DNA of 64,000 bases from the NCBI GenBank assembly GCA_018242585.1, contig JAFEBQ010000029.1, positions 1-64,000 of the forward strand, in the 5' to 3' direction. Made by a program: the position numbers and the translations under genes. Below, piece after piece: positions 1-10,285 of the stretch. The stretch is from Planctomycetota bacterium (lineage in GTDB: Bacteria; Planctomycetota; Planctomycetia; Pirellulales; PNKZ01). The notes under the pieces were generated by a model that did not search any database, had not been told where the DNA came from, and saw only the letters and a program-made list of their open reading frames with translations. Numbering within the stretch: position 1 is the stretch's first letter; every line of letters starts with the position of its first letter.

Positions 1-67
1 CGGCGTAAGACGGTAATCAATTACGTTGCGCTTAGGACGTCGCGCGCGTCGCTCCGGAAATGCTACA

Positions 68-3000
68 ATGCGTGCGTACCGCGTCCTGACACCATCAACG
101 CCTATGCCCCCCCGACACAACTCCTGGTTCTTCGACCGCAGAACCTTGTGCGCATTGCTTCTGGCAGCCCTCGGGTTTCTTTCGGGGACTTTCGTTTCGG
201 ATGCCTGGGCGGCCGATTCACCGCAAACCGTGCGCTTCGATTTCGGAACCGAAGAGTTGGGGTCGCTGATTTCGCGGGGCGGCGTCGTGCGCGATCAGGC
301 GGGGCCACGACCGCCGGAGTTTCCGAACTTGGACGCGGACAACACGGCGGTGCAGTTGCAGGGCTACGGCGCGCGCTTCGAGATCAAAGACCCGGGCCCG
401 CAGAGCTTTTATAAATTCACCAATGGCGACGTAATCACGCTCGAGGCGTGGATCAAGGTCGAGTCGCTGCGCACGGGGCAGCCCGCCTACATCATCGGCA
501 AGGGGCGCACGCTTTCGCCGAGCTTCGGCAAGGACAATCAAAACTGGTCGCTACGAGTCGTCGGTACGGCGGACGGGCAGGCGGCGCTGAGTTTTCTTTT
601 CACCAGCAACTCGGACGCGCGAACCTTTCACTGGCATCGCTGGACCTCGGACGCGGCGTTTCAGATTGCCGCGGGGTGGCATCACGTGGCGGTGGCCTAT
701 GAGTTTGGAAAACCGGAGACCATCAAGGGCTGGATTGACGGGCAGCCCACAGTGGGAAAATGGGATGTGGACGGCCCCACCACCGATCCGCCCGTGGTGG
801 ATGATGATGATGTATGGATCGGCACGTCACTGAACGGCAACGCTGGCAACAGCCTCATCGGCCTGATCGACATGGTGGCCATTCACCGCCAGCGCGTCTC
901 CGATCGGGAGATGGCCGGTCGTTTCCAGAGAAGGGGCGGCCCGCTCGTCGTGGTGCCCGAGAAGGCGGAGATGCCCGAGCTGGGGCCAATCGCTGGCGGG
1001 AAGGTGCTCGTGCAATTCAGCGAGGGATTGCCCGCCTTCAACCGCTGGCCCGGCACGGCGGAGCGACCGGCGGAGACCGAGCGCTGGATGAGCGATCTCT
1101 TCCTGCTGCCGCGCATCCCGCTGCGCTATGACGATTGGGGCATCCGCTCGGACTGGAAGGCACCGCTGATGCTCAGGCTGTCGGCGGATGTGAAACTGCC
1201 CCAGGGATCGCGACGCTTTCTCCTCCGCGCGCGTGCGCTGGCACGGCTGTGGGTGGATGGGGCAATGATCGCCGAAACGAAGCCGGCGGATGCGAGCACG
1301 CCGAATGGACATGATCTCGTCACCCCATTGGCGGAGCCGCCGCTGCCGGGGCTGCGGGTGAAGGACTATCATTATCAGGAAGTGTTTGGCACGGCGCAGC
1401 TTTCGCGGAAAGGCCCGTCGCGCGTCGTTTTGGAAGTGGTCGTCGGTGGTAAAAACCAGCGCACCGAAACAGGCGAGGTGTGCGTGGCCATCGAGACGGA
1501 GGACGGGAAGTCGTTTTCCGTTCTCCGCGCTGGGGACGAGCCCGGCTTGCCTCTGACGGATGCCGCCGTTGCGCCCGTTCTTGCACGGTTGGAAACCGCC
1601 TTGTCCGATCTCGATGATACGAACCGTCGGGCCGCGGTGCGGTCTCGCGATGCGTTCTGGAAGAGGCGGCATGCCATTGCCCGGGAATGGGTGATGCAGA
1701 ATCCTCCCCCCTCGCCATTGAGGGACGGACACCCGATCGATGCCTTCATCGATGCCAAGATCGAAGCGGCCTTGGCCTCGAACGCCGCGGCTTCCAGCGA
1801 CTCCGGCGCGTTCCAAAAGGACATTCTGCCCATCCTCCAGGAAAAGTGCTTCCGCTGCCACGGCGAAAAAAATCAAGGCGGGCTGAAGCTGAACTCGCGT
1901 GCGGCGGCGCTGCGCGGGGGTGATTCGGAGATCCCCGCGATTGTGCCAGGTAAACCGGACGCCAGCGAGATGATCGTGCGCCTCTGCACCGCCGACGACT
2001 CCATCGTCATGCCGCCATCGGGAGAAAGGCTAAGTAAGGCGCAGATAGCCGCGCTGGAGAAGTGGATTCGCGACGGCGCCGCTTGGCCGGCCGCGCCGGT
2101 CGCCGCCGAGCGTCTCGCCAAAACCGCCGTCGTCGGCGATGAGGCGTTTCTCCGCCGCGCGAGCCTTGACCTTATCGGACTGCCCCCGACGGCTGCGGAA
2201 GTCCGGGCTTTTCTCGACGACCGGGCGGTCGACAAGCGAACCCGCCTGATCGACCGCTTGCTCGCCGACGAGCGTTGGGCGGAGCACCAAATGGCCGACT
2301 GGTTGGACCTGCTGGCCGAGAATCCCACGCTCATTAACGCCTCGCTCAACAGCACCGGTCCATTTCGCTGGTTTCTGTTCGATGCCCTGCGCGATGGCAA
2401 GGGGCTCGACCGCATCGTCACCGAACTAATGATGATGCGCGGGGACGTTGGCCGGGGTGGCAGCGCGGGTTTCGCGCTGGCGGGAGAAAACGACTCCCCC
2501 TTTGCCGCCAAGGGGCACATCATCGCCGCCGCATTTTTGGGTATCGAATTGCAGTGTGCACGCTGTCACGACTCGCCCTACCACAGCACCACGCAGCGCG
2601 ATTTGTATTCGCTGGCGGCGCTGCTCTCGCGCAAGACGGTGACCGTGCCCGCTACGAGCCGGGTGCCGGCCGGATTCTTCGAGAAGAAGGGACGCGAATC
2701 GCTCATCCACGTTACACTCAAGCCCGACGAACCGATCGCGCCTTACTGGCCCTTTGCCGCCGCTACTGGTGCGGCCGATGGCAGCCGCATCGACCGTCTG
2801 ATGGACGATCCGAAGGACACGCGGGAGCGTTTTGCCGCCCTCGTTACTTCACCGGAAAACCGGCGCTTTGCGAGGCTCTTCGTGAACCGCGTTTGGAAAC
2901 GGCTTATGGGGTCTGGCTTTGTCGAACCTGCCCACGACTGGGAAGGCCGCGAGGGTAGCCACCCCGAGCTGCTCGACTGGCTGGCCGGTGATTTCGCGGC

Positions 3001-3850
3001 GCACGGTTACGATCCCAAGCATCTCATGCGGCTCATCACCACCTCCGCTGCCTATCAACGCGAGCCGACCGTGGAAAACCTTGCCGCGCTGCCGGCGAAC
3101 GAGCGGTTTTTCAGCGCGCCGGGCCGCCGCCGCCTGACTGCCGAAGAGATCGTGGATTCGCTGCACGCCGCCGCCGGAAAACCGATTGACTCCGAGGAAA
3201 TCACCTTTGTCCACGATGGCCGTCATGCGCTGGACAAGAGACAAACCCTCGGCGTGCCGCGCCGCGCGTGGATGTTTGCCAGCCTGAACAACGAGCGCGA
3301 CCGCCCAAGCCTGGCCTTGCCTCACGCGCAGACGACCGTGGACGTGCTGGAAGCCTTTGGATGGAACGGCTCGCGGCAGATGCCCATCTTCGAGCGCGCC
3401 ACGGACCCGAACCTTTTGCAACCCGGCATCCTCGCCAACGGCACACTGGTGCAGTCGCTGTCACGCGCCTCGTGGCGCAGCGAGTTGGCCGATCTCGCGG
3501 TGAAGGCGAAGTCCCCCGACGCGCTCATTGACGAGATTTTCCTGCGGTTCCTGAGCCGCAAGCCGCGCCCTGCGGAACGCGATGCCTTTCTGCCGGCTCT
3601 TCGCGAAGGATTCGAGACGCGGCTCGTTCCGGCGGACGAACAAGCAGCGCCCAGAGTAGCTGAGCCTTTGCCGCAGGTGACTTGGCTGAACCACGTCAGC
3701 CCCGAGGCCAACTCCATCCAGCTCGAGGTGGAAAAGCGCGTCCGGCAAGGACCGCCCGCCGATCCCCGTCTGCGCGGCGCATGGCGGGAGGTTTACGAAG
3801 ACCTCGTCTGGAGCGTGATCAATGACCGGGAATTCGTGTGGATTCCCTGA
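68..3850 (+). CDS. PSCyt1/DUF1549/DUF1553 cytochrome-domain protein with LamG domain (copy 1)
   Basis: About 1260 residues, exported. Order: signal peptide (hydrophobic core about residues 28-45, cleavage near AWA-ADS), LamG-like domain (115-285), PA14-like beta domain (370-520, inferred), PSCyt1 cytochrome c domain with CFRCH at C594/C597/H598, DUF1549 (680-880) containing a second haem-type motif CARCH at C830/C833/H834, then DUF1553 (920-1180). Proteins of this type are abundant in Planctomycetota and are thought to act with DUF1501 partners in periplasmic polysaccharide or sulfated-glycan breakdown, but their chemistry is unproven. The reading frame opens at a TTG at 26; I chose the ATG at 68, preceded by a weak GGA 9 bases upstream. 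ATG 104 also leaves a complete signal peptide. Its stop is 14 bases before the DUF1501 start, so the two are probably co-transcribed. It is a clear paralogue of the gene at 10286. Confidence 0.88.
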   Translation: MRAYRVLTPSTPMPPRHNSWFFDRRTLCALLLAALGFLSGTFVSDAWAADSPQTVRFDFGTEELGSLISRGGVVRDQAGPRPPEFPNLDADNTAVQLQGYGARFEIKDPGPQSFYKFTNGDVITLEAWIKVESLRTGQPAYIIGKGRTLSPSFGKDNQNWSLRVVGTADGQAALSFLFTSNSDARTFHWHRWTSDAAFQIAAGWHHVAVAYEFGKPETIKGWIDGQPTVGKWDVDGPTTDPPVVDDDDVWIGTSLNGNAGNSLIGLIDMVAIHRQRVSDREMAGRFQRRGGPLVVVPEKAEMPELGPIAGGKVLVQFSEGLPAFNRWPGTAERPAETERWMSDLFLLPRIPLRYDDWGIRSDWKAPLMLRLSADVKLPQGSRRFLLRARALARLWVDGAMIAETKPADASTPNGHDLVTPLAEPPLPGLRVKDYHYQEVFGTAQLSRKGPSRVVLEVVVGGKNQRTETGEVCVAIETEDGKSFSVLRAGDEPGLPLTDAAVAPVLARLETALSDLDDTNRRAAVRSRDAFWKRRHAIAREWVMQNPPPSPLRDGHPIDAFIDAKIEAALASNAAASSDSGAFQKDILPILQEKCFRCHGEKNQGGLKLNSRAAALRGGDSEIPAIVPGKPDASEMIVRLCTADDSIVMPPSGERLSKAQIAALEKWIRDGAAWPAAPVAAERLAKTAVVGDEAFLRRASLDLIGLPPTAAEVRAFLDDRAVDKRTRLIDRLLADERWAEHQMADWLDLLAENPTLINASLNSTGPFRWFLFDALRDGKGLDRIVTELMMMRGDVGRGGSAGFALAGENDSPFAAKGHIIAAAFLGIELQCARCHDSPYHSTTQRDLYSLAALLSRKTVTVPATSRVPAGFFEKKGRESLIHVTLKPDEPIAPYWPFAAATGAADGSRIDRLMDDPKDTRERFAALVTSPENRRFARLFVNRVWKRLMGSGFVEPAHDWEGREGSHPELLDWLAGDFAAHGYDPKHLMRLITTSAAYQREPTVENLAALPANERFFSAPGRRRLTAEEIVDSLHAAAGKPIDSEEITFVHDGRHALDKRQTLGVPRRAWMFASLNNERDRPSLALPHAQTTVDVLEAFGWNGSRQMPIFERATDPNLLQPGILANGTLVQSLSRASWRSELADLAVKAKSPDALIDEIFLRFLSRKPRPAERDAFLPALREGFETRLVPADEQAAPRVAEPLPQVTWLNHVSPEANSIQLEVEKRVRQGPPADPRLRGAWREVYEDLVWSVINDREFVWIP

Positions 3851-3864
3851 ACCCGCGGATTATT

Positions 3865-5160
3865 ATGAACCCCTTTTTCTCGATGCACCGCAGACACTTC
3901 CTCCAATCCACCGCCTCACTGGCAGGTGCGGCCCTCTTTTCTCGCCCGCTCATGGCCGCCCCGGAACCGGCGCTCATCAAGGGAAAGGCCGAGCACGTCA
4001 TCTCCATCTGGCTCGGCGGCGGCATGGCGCAGACCGACACCTTCGACCCCAAACGGCGCGGCGACCCCGCGGCGAAAAAGGCCGGCTCCTACTACGACGC
4101 GATCGACACGGCCGTTCCCGGCATCCGTCTGTGCGAGCATCTGGGCAAACTCGCGCCGCTGATGGAACGGGTGACGGCGGTGCGCACCGTGCATCATGAC
4201 GTCATCGACGAGCACGCCGCCGCCACCAACCGCATGCACACCGGCCGCCCCATCAGCGGCACCATCAGCTATCCTTCGATCGGCTCCATCATTGCTCACC
4301 AGCGCGGCTCCGCCTCCGGCGACGCGCCGCCCTATGTGCTGATCGGCTACCCGAACGTCACCCGCGGCCCAGGATTCCTCGGCGCGCAGTCCGGCTATCT
4401 TTACCTCACCGACACCAGCCGTGGCCCGGCAGGTCTCTCCCGTCCGCCCGATATCAGCACGGAGCGCCAGGAGCGTCGCGGCCGTTTTCGCGCCGCCATG
4501 CAGGCCGCGGCCCCGCTGACCGAAGACTCGAAACTAAAAAGCTACGATGCCGCCATCGAACAAAGCCTGAAGTTCAGTGGCCCGGCCTTCAGCCGCGTAT
4601 TCCAACTCGACCAGGAGCCCGGTGACCTCCGCCAGCGCTACGGCGGCGAGTTCGGGCAGCGCTGTTTGCTCAGCCGCCGGCTCGTCGAGCAGGGGGTCCG
4701 CTTCGTCGAGGTCTCGCACAACCTGAACTTCCTCAACGGCACCGGCTGGGACACGCACAACCAGGGCATTTTGAAACAGCACGAGTTGATCAAGGAACTC
4801 GACAGCGCCGTCGCCGCCCTGATCGCCGATCTCGAAGCGCGGCGTCTGCTTGATAAGACTCTGATCGTGATTACCACCGAGTTCGGCCGTCCGCCCGAGT
4901 TCGACGGTGGTGGCGGTCGCGGACATCAGGGGAGTGCCTTCACCTGCGTGCTGGCCGGAGGCGGCCTGCGACACCGCGGCGCCTGGGGCGAGACGGATGA
5001 TCTCGCCAAGAAGATCGTCGCCCATCCGGTCGGCGTGCCCGACTTTTTCGCGACCATCTGCGCCGCCGTCGGTGTCGATTACCGCGCCAACCTCCACGAC
5101 GGCGACCGCCCCGTGCCGATCACCGACCAAGGGGCGCCGATCAAAGAACTGTTTGGCTGA
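3865..5160 (+). CDS. DUF1501 protein, Tat-exported (copy 1)
   Basis: 431 residues. The N-terminus has a twin-arginine motif RRHFLQ (residues 9-14) followed by a hydrophobic stretch ending near LMAAPEP, so it should be exported folded. The rest is a full-length DUF1501 domain, a family in the alkaline-phosphatase/sulfatase fold clan. Typical blocks are visible: [16 protein letters not shown] near the start, [13 protein letters not shown] in the middle, and [20 protein letters not shown] near the C-terminus, whose D/H residues probably bind metal. The enzymatic activity of the family is not established. The open frame begins at a GTG at 3838 overlapping the upstream gene; I prefer ATG 3865 because it gives a compact Tat signal. 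ATG 3883 is also possible. The partner is the cytochrome-domain gene immediately upstream; the same gene order recurs at 10286-15281. Confidence 0.88.
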   Translation: MNPFFSMHRRHFLQSTASLAGAALFSRPLMAAPEPALIKGKAEHVISIWLGGGMAQTDTFDPKRRGDPAAKKAGSYYDAIDTAVPGIRLCEHLGKLAPLMERVTAVRTVHHDVIDEHAAATNRMHTGRPISGTISYPSIGSIIAHQRGSASGDAPPYVLIGYPNVTRGPGFLGAQSGYLYLTDTSRGPAGLSRPPDISTERQERRGRFRAAMQAAAPLTEDSKLKSYDAAIEQSLKFSGPAFSRVFQLDQEPGDLRQRYGGEFGQRCLLSRRLVEQGVRFVEVSHNLNFLNGTGWDTHNQGILKQHELIKELDSAVAALIADLEARRLLDKTLIVITTEFGRPPEFDGGGGRGHQGSAFTCVLAGGGLRHRGAWGETDDLAKKIVAHPVGVPDFFATICAAVGVDYRANLHDGDRPVPITDQGAPIKELFG

Positions 5161-5318
5161 GGCAAGCACCCGCTCGACGGCAACCTCCGATTTTGTCCCA
5201 AGCTTAAGTCAATGCAACTCAATACGCGCGTCAGTCCCGATGAAGAAAAGCGGGAGCAGTTTTGTTTCCTGGAACAGGCGATCGCCCGTGGTCATATCCG
5301 CCGGCTCAGTTCTGTTCT

Positions 5319-7928
5319 TCAAACCAGCCGGCCCATGTATGGGTCGGTGATTCCGTCGGCGCCCGTCTCGACACGGCCGGCGTGACGTTTCTCAAACTGC
5401 TCGAACCCCTGTACGAGAAGGCTGAAGTCATACCAGCCCTGACCGCGGCACGGATCGATCAGGATTCTCGTCGGCGCGCTTCCCGCGGTGATGGTCTGGC
5501 GTATCGGTTCGGCGCCATAAGCCTGGTCCTTGAAAGTCACGTCGTAGGATTTCCGCGCGTCGGTAGATCTGACTAGCAGCAGGATCTTTCCGGTGAGTTT
5601 GCTCGCATCGGCGGGCGTCCGCTCGTAATCGCACTCGATGACCAGCGCGGGATCGTGCGCGCTGCCACGGTGCTCGCGGTAGAAGCCGTTGGGGCCGCTC
5701 ACGCAAAGGTGATAGAGCCCATTTTCAAAGGACGCCACAGGCCAGGAGTCGGTAAGGCGGTCACCGGCGATGACGGCGTAGGACCGGCTGCCCACGTGCT
5801 CGAAGGCGGCCTGCTTTCCATCAGCGTTAGTGGCGGCGTATTTGGCGGGCGTGAAAATGTTGAAGGGAGATCCGGCGGAGCGTGCGCCGAAAACTTCATT
5901 GCGCGCTTCCAGCCCGACGACCAGCGTCCTACGATCGTCACTCAAGCGCGCATCGGCATAAAGCTGGTAGGGCAGTGCGCTTGACGGTTTCACGCCGTGT
6001 TCTTGTTGCGGCAGATGCGGCGAAGTGCGTGGATCGTCCGCTGTCTTCGCGATTTCCTCCGCCGTCAACATCCGGTAATTGCTGGGCAACGGCTGATACT
6101 TGGCGTCGTGGATGCCCTTGATGAACGGCGTCTTCTCCAGCGTGGCGAGCTTCTGGTCTGCGCTCGCATCGAACGGACGAAACGCGGATGTGAGGTCGCC
6201 ACACACCGTTTTACGCCACAGGCTGATGGTGTTTTCCGCGATTTGCTTGCCGGTTTTCTTACCCAGCCAGTTTTGCACGAAGCGGAACACCGACGTGTGA
6301 TCGAATACCTGTGAGCAGACTCGCCCGCCGCGGCTCCACGGCGACGCGATGATCATGGGCACGCGGAAACCGAGGCCCGTCGGGCCTTCGCGCGCTTCGT
6401 TCTCCGCGACGCCGTGCGCCAGCTCCCGCTCGCGGCGGATGTATTCGACGCCCGTGTCGATGCCGGGCGAGCATTTGCCGGTTTCGGGCTTTGCCGGGTC
6501 AGGCGCGGTGAACGGCGGGATGTGGTCGAAGTAACCGTCGTTCTCGTCATAGTTCAGGATGAAGATGGTCTTCTTCCAGACCTCGGGATTCTTCGTCAGG
6601 ATGTCGATGACCTCGGAGACATACCAACTGCCATACCAGGGCGTCGAAGGATGGTCGCTGAAGTTTGCCGGAGCCACGAGCCACGACACGGCGGGAAGAC
6701 GGCCGCTGTTCACGTCCTGGCGGAACTGGTGGAGGATGTCGCCCTTGGGGATCTTTAACTCGCGTTTCTCGCCGTTCGCCTCGTAGCTCAGGCTCGCGAG
6801 CTGATGCTGGTCGGGATCGCCCAGATTCGTGCTGAAGGCTTTTTCGTAAAGATTCCTCGCTTCGTTGCTGAGCTGTTCGAAGTTTTCCCGGCTCCATTTC
6901 TTCAACTCCTCTCGTGCCTGGCGGAGCACATCTTCCTTTTTGGCGATGTCCCTCTTCGACTTTTCCAGCGCCTGCTGCGCCTTGTCGAATGCCTTCTTCG
7001 CTGCCGCCGTTCCGCCAGCCTCCGGCAGCGGTTTCGCGAGCACCGCCTTCAATTTCGCGATCTCGCCGGGCAATTCCTCAGTCTGCGATTTGAGTCTCGC
7101 GACATAGCGCGGGGAAAAGCGCACGTTGAACTGCGAGAGTTCCTCCAGCGGGTTGTCCCCAAAGTTGGAGAGCCAGCGGCGTTCTTCATCGGAGAATCCC
7201 CCGCCGGCGGTGAGCTCGTTTTGGTATACCTTCCAGGAGACGTCGTGCCTCTCGAGCAGCTCCGGAAAGGTCGTCCAGTGCGCCTCGCCATAGGGAACGT
7301 CGTTGCGAATGTAGGCCTTCGCGTCGCCGTTCTGCTCGCCGCGAATCGTCCCGGACCAAAGGTAAAGCCGATTCGGCGTGGTGCTGGTCATCGCAGAGCA
7401 AAAGTTTTGGTCACAAACCGTGAAGGCGTCGGCCAACGCGTAATTGAATGGCACATCCTCGCGTGTGAAATAGCCCATCGTCATCGGCATGTGCTCGGCG
7501 CCTGTGCGTCGGACTTTCTTCGCGTCGATCCAGCGATCGTATTTGCCGTCATGATGCGCATCCACTTGGCTGGAACGCGAGTGCGGCGTGTCGCCCAGCC
7601 AGGTGATGTTCGTGCCACGGATGTCGAAGCGGAAGGGCGCATATGTCTCGCCCGCGGCGTTGCTCTGCAACCAGACCGGGTAGCCGTTCGCGAGCCGCAT
7701 CGCGCGCGGATCGTTGAAACCGCGCACGCCCTTGAGCGTGCCGAAGCAGTGATCGAACGAGCGGTTTTCCTGCATGAGAATCACCACATGCTCGGCGTCC
7801 GCATAGGTGCTGCCGGGCGCCGGATCGATGGCCGCCGCCCTGGCGATGGATTCGAACGTGGAACCGTTCCAGCCCATCGCTCCGGAGAGCAGCATGGCCT
7901 TTTTGATGAAGTCGCGGCGAGTGCCCAT
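5319..7928 (-). CDS. Phospholipase C, phosphocholine-specific type (PlcN-like)
   Basis: 869 residues. Tat signal at the N-terminus (TRRDFIKK, residues 3-10). The phosphoesterase domain starts with VVILMQENRSFDH (E54, N55, H60), the active-site/metal motif of bacterial non-haemolytic phospholipases C; the common Tyr after the His is Cys here. The motif YDENDGYFDH lies near residue 460, and two C-terminal DUF756-like domains occupy about 650-745 and 755-865. The enzyme should hydrolyse phosphatidylcholine or related lipids in the periplasm to diacylglycerol and a phospho-headgroup. Between about residues 283 and 366 there is an extra Lys/Glu/Ala-rich segment predicted as coiled coil. It lies 149 bases downstream of the GDPD gene on the same strand, so both may work in phospholipid scavenging. 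Start: ATG 7928, directly at the Tat motif. Confidence 0.87.
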   Translation of the reverse strand: MGTRRDFIKKAMLLSGAMGWNGSTFESIARAAAIDPAPGSTYADAEHVVILMQENRSFDHCFGTLKGVRGFNDPRAMRLANGYPVWLQSNAAGETYAPFRFDIRGTNITWLGDTPHSRSSQVDAHHDGKYDRWIDAKKVRRTGAEHMPMTMGYFTREDVPFNYALADAFTVCDQNFCSAMTSTTPNRLYLWSGTIRGEQNGDAKAYIRNDVPYGEAHWTTFPELLERHDVSWKVYQNELTAGGGFSDEERRWLSNFGDNPLEELSQFNVRFSPRYVARLKSQTEELPGEIAKLKAVLAKPLPEAGGTAAAKKAFDKAQQALEKSKRDIAKKEDVLRQAREELKKWSRENFEQLSNEARNLYEKAFSTNLGDPDQHQLASLSYEANGEKRELKIPKGDILHQFRQDVNSGRLPAVSWLVAPANFSDHPSTPWYGSWYVSEVIDILTKNPEVWKKTIFILNYDENDGYFDHIPPFTAPDPAKPETGKCSPGIDTGVEYIRRERELAHGVAENEAREGPTGLGFRVPMIIASPWSRGGRVCSQVFDHTSVFRFVQNWLGKKTGKQIAENTISLWRKTVCGDLTSAFRPFDASADQKLATLEKTPFIKGIHDAKYQPLPSNYRMLTAEEIAKTADDPRTSPHLPQQEHGVKPSSALPYQLYADARLSDDRRTLVVGLEARNEVFGARSAGSPFNIFTPAKYAATNADGKQAAFEHVGSRSYAVIAGDRLTDSWPVASFENGLYHLCVSGPNGFYREHRGSAHDPALVIECDYERTPADASKLTGKILLLVRSTDARKSYDVTFKDQAYGAEPIRQTITAGSAPTRILIDPCRGQGWYDFSLLVQGFEQFEKRHAGRVETGADGITDPYMGRLV

Positions 7929-8077
7929 AGGTGTGTGTGGTCAGGGAGGCGGGTGAAATCGGCCGCCAAAGGAGACGCGGAGCCGGGAGGGCAAAAGGGT
8001 TACATACACCGGGCGATAATCCACCAACTCTAAGGGAGAGCGAAGTGGGGCGTGCGCTGGGATCAATCAGAGCGGCC

Positions 8078-8899
8078 TTACTTTTTGCGGTCGATGTATT
8101 CCTGTACTTGTACCGGGACGTCACTGCAGATGGCGTCCACGCCCAGGCCGAGCCCAAGGAAGTAATCTTTGAGATTGTGGCCCGGCCAGCCGGTCACAAT
8201 GAACCCCTGTTTTTGGGCTTCCAGCACAGCCAGACGCGTTGTGCCTTCCATTTTTGCCGCGATTCTTTTGGAGCCGATGGCTCTTGCCGCCTCCATCAGT
8301 TCCGGGGTCAGCGGGCCGCCTTTGATCAGCATGATGTCAGCATTGGCGTCTATCTGCTTGATTGCCTTCAGAGGGCGCTGGTCGAAGGAGGTGAAAATAT
8401 AAGTCGATCCTTGCGGGACGAATGCCGTGACCTTTTGATGCAGCTTGGCGGCATAATTGGTAATACGGGAATCTGGATAAAGCTCCTTGTTGCTGGTCTT
8501 CATCTCGAACTCCACATACATGCCGGGCTTGTCCTTCAAGTAAGCAAGCAGTGTGTCCAGGAAGAGCAGCGGCTCGTTCTGCTTCCTGGAACGAACCTTT
8601 CTGGCTTCGTCTGCGTTTAAGTGTTCGACCGGCCCTTTGCCGTGATGAGTCCGATCCAGCGAATCATCATGCAGAACCACCAGTTCGCCGTCGTTGGTCA
8701 AGCGCACATCAAGCTCATACCCCCTAATACCCTTTTCGTAGCTGCTCTTGAATGCGAAGAGCGTGTTCTCTTCAAACTCGTACGCTCCACCACGGTGAGC
8801 GAAATGGAACGGCGTTTTTTCGTCTGCACGCAGTGTGCCGAGAGACATCCATGCGGCAATAACGAAGGCGACTTGGCTAAGAAAGGTGGTTCTAATCAT
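8078..8899 (-). CDS. Glycerophosphodiester phosphodiesterase (GDPD family)
   Basis: 273 residues. A signal peptide (MIRTTF... hydrophobic to LGTLRA) precedes a TIM-barrel GDPD domain. Catalytic/metal residues of the family are visible: H35-R36 in AHRGGAYEFEENT, E62 and D64 in ELDVRLTNDG, and H77 in VVLHDDSLDRT. It should split glycerophosphodiesters (deacylated phospholipids) into glycerol-3-phosphate and an alcohol such as choline or ethanolamine, outside the cytoplasm. The open frame could begin at a TTG at 8917; ATG 8899 gives a standard signal peptide and has AGGA just upstream. It is the first gene of a minus-strand pair with phospholipase C, consistent with stepwise phospholipid degradation. 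Confidence 0.88.
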   Translation of the reverse strand: MIRTTFLSQVAFVIAAWMSLGTLRADEKTPFHFAHRGGAYEFEENTLFAFKSSYEKGIRGYELDVRLTNDGELVVLHDDSLDRTHHGKGPVEHLNADEARKVRSRKQNEPLLFLDTLLAYLKDKPGMYVEFEMKTSNKELYPDSRITNYAAKLHQKVTAFVPQGSTYIFTSFDQRPLKAIKQIDANADIMLIKGGPLTPELMEAARAIGSKRIAAKMEGTTRLAVLEAQKQGFIVTGWPGHNLKDYFLGLGLGVDAICSDVPVQVQEYIDRKK

Positions 8900-9122
8900 A
8901 ATCCTGGTTCGCTTCAAAAATGCGAAGAAGGCATTTTGTCGGTTGCGGACGGTAGCCTAACCCGGATCGACGCCAAGTCACGCAAGCGAATTCGCCGACG
9001 CCCAGCGGGGTGCCCACGACGGCTTACTATAGTACAATCGACGGACGGCTGCGACCAAACAGGCACGTCGCGCCGTCGGTTTTTTGCTTCAACAACCACC
9101 GCACCATTGAGAAGCCGTTTTC
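8900..9122. promoter_or_regulatory. Divergent intergenic region, GDPD / DUF1080
   Basis: About 220 bases between two divergently transcribed genes, so promoters for both must lie here. A small hairpin is visible (AAAATGC at 8917-8923, GCATTTT at 8931-8937) and TATAGT/TACAAT-like -10 candidates occur at about 9026-9037, but I could not pair them with convincing -35 boxes. Confidence 0.3.
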
Positions 9123-9932
9123 ATGCTTAAGTCATTTGCAATCTTCCTCGTCTGCGTCGCGCCCTATGCCGCATCGGCTCAAGAGCCCGCCGCTTCTCGC
9201 AAGGCGATCCCGCTCTTCAATGGTCGCGACCTGACGGGTTGGTACACTTACACGGTCGAGACAGGCTACGAAAATCCCGGTATCTTCACGGTCGTCGACG
9301 GCATGGTCAAAATTGCCGGAGGCAAGGACGACATCGGTTACTTCGGCGGCATGGTCACCAAAGAGGCCTACGGTAATTATCACCTGACGCTGGAGTACAA
9401 GTGGGGCGGGCCGACCTACGGCAAACGGAAAGACAAATCGCGCGACAGCGGCGTGCTGCTCCACTGCGTCGGGCCTAACGAACCTGGACCGTGGATGACG
9501 AGCTACGAGTTGCAAATCATCGAAGGAGGAACCGGCGATCTGCTTGTGGTCAACGCCACGAAAAAAGACGACGCCGGCAATCCGATTGATCTTTCCGTCA
9601 CCGCGGAAGTGGCCATGCAGGGCAAACAACGCGTCTACAAGCCGGGGGCCGAGCCGTCGACATGGGTAAACAGCGGGCGCTTGAATTGGTACGGCCGCGA
9701 CCCCGATTGGAAAGACGTGGCCGGCATTCGCGGCAAGAACGACGTGGAAAGCCCGCTGGGCGAATGGACGAAGGTGGAGTGTATTGCCAAAGCCGATACG
9801 GTCACCTATCTGGTGAACGGCAAAGTCGTGAACAAGGCGACCGGGCTAAGCCTGACAAAAGGAAAGATCTTGATCCAGACCGAAGGCGCGGAACTCTACG
9901 TCCGCAACATCGTACTGACGCCGCTGGAATGA
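9123..9932 (+). CDS. DUF1080 (3-keto-disaccharide hydrolase-type) secreted protein
   Basis: 269 residues. Signal peptide (MLKSFAIFLVCVAPYAASA, cleavage near ASA-QE) followed by one DUF1080 domain opening with the hallmark LFNGRDLTGW and containing a jelly-roll, concanavalin-like pattern (YHLTLEYKWGG, RDSGVLLHC, WTKVECIAKADTVTYLVNGKVVN). Some DUF1080 members cleave 3-keto-glycosides made by Gfo/Idh-type oxidoreductases; a Tat-exported Gfo/Idh/MocA protein is encoded about 8 kb away (17883-19289), so a common glycoside route is possible but inferred. It stands alone on its strand between the GDPD gene and the second cytochrome-domain pair. Confidence 0.85.
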   Translation: MLKSFAIFLVCVAPYAASAQEPAASRKAIPLFNGRDLTGWYTYTVETGYENPGIFTVVDGMVKIAGGKDDIGYFGGMVTKEAYGNYHLTLEYKWGGPTYGKRKDKSRDSGVLLHCVGPNEPGPWMTSYELQIIEGGTGDLLVVNATKKDDAGNPIDLSVTAEVAMQGKQRVYKPGAEPSTWVNSGRLNWYGRDPDWKDVAGIRGKNDVESPLGEWTKVECIAKADTVTYLVNGKVVNKATGLSLTKGKILIQTEGAELYVRNIVLTPLE

Positions 9933-10285
9933 CCTTCCCGCGTAACGACCGAGCCAGCTTGGACAAACGATTCAAAAAGTTTCCTGCGATTGTGTGCCGT
10001 GGACGCATAGGAGAGATCACGCAAATCCTAAGGTCTGGGATCCTACGCTGTAGTCGATCTAGCCGTGGGCAGCGGTTTTCAGTCTCGACGCCTCCCACGG
10101 CGGCAAAAGCTTAGTGGGTCAGCAGACGTGCGTGCCCGATTCGCCGGCGCCAAGCCCGTCTTAGACGGTCCCGAAAACATGCTTTTCGACAAGGTTCCGC
10201 GCTCGGATATGGAATAACTTAGGTTGAGCTCTTTGCTCCGTTGCCGCTTCCCCCTGTTTCCCTCCCTTCATCCCCGCCACGCCCA
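9933..10285. other. Intergenic stretch without recognised feature
   Basis: About 350 bases between the DUF1080 gene and the second cytochrome-domain gene. I see no coding sequence, RNA gene or strong hairpin. The promoter of the downstream pair presumably lies here. Confidence 0.3.

Noticed and set aside
827..1876. 349-codon open frame on the minus strand inside the first cytochrome-domain gene
   Set aside because: It is a GC-driven shadow; the plus-strand protein has a signal peptide and recognisable domains over the same bases.
5212..5385. Short frame starting MQLNTRVSPDEEKREQFCFL in the gap after DUF1501
   Set aside because: No ribosome site, no family match recognised, and it runs into the end of the phospholipase gene; a chance frame is more likely.
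6804..8033. 409-codon open frame on the plus strand
   Set aside because: It is antisense to the phospholipase C gene, shows no family motif and has Arg-rich composition typical of shadow frames.
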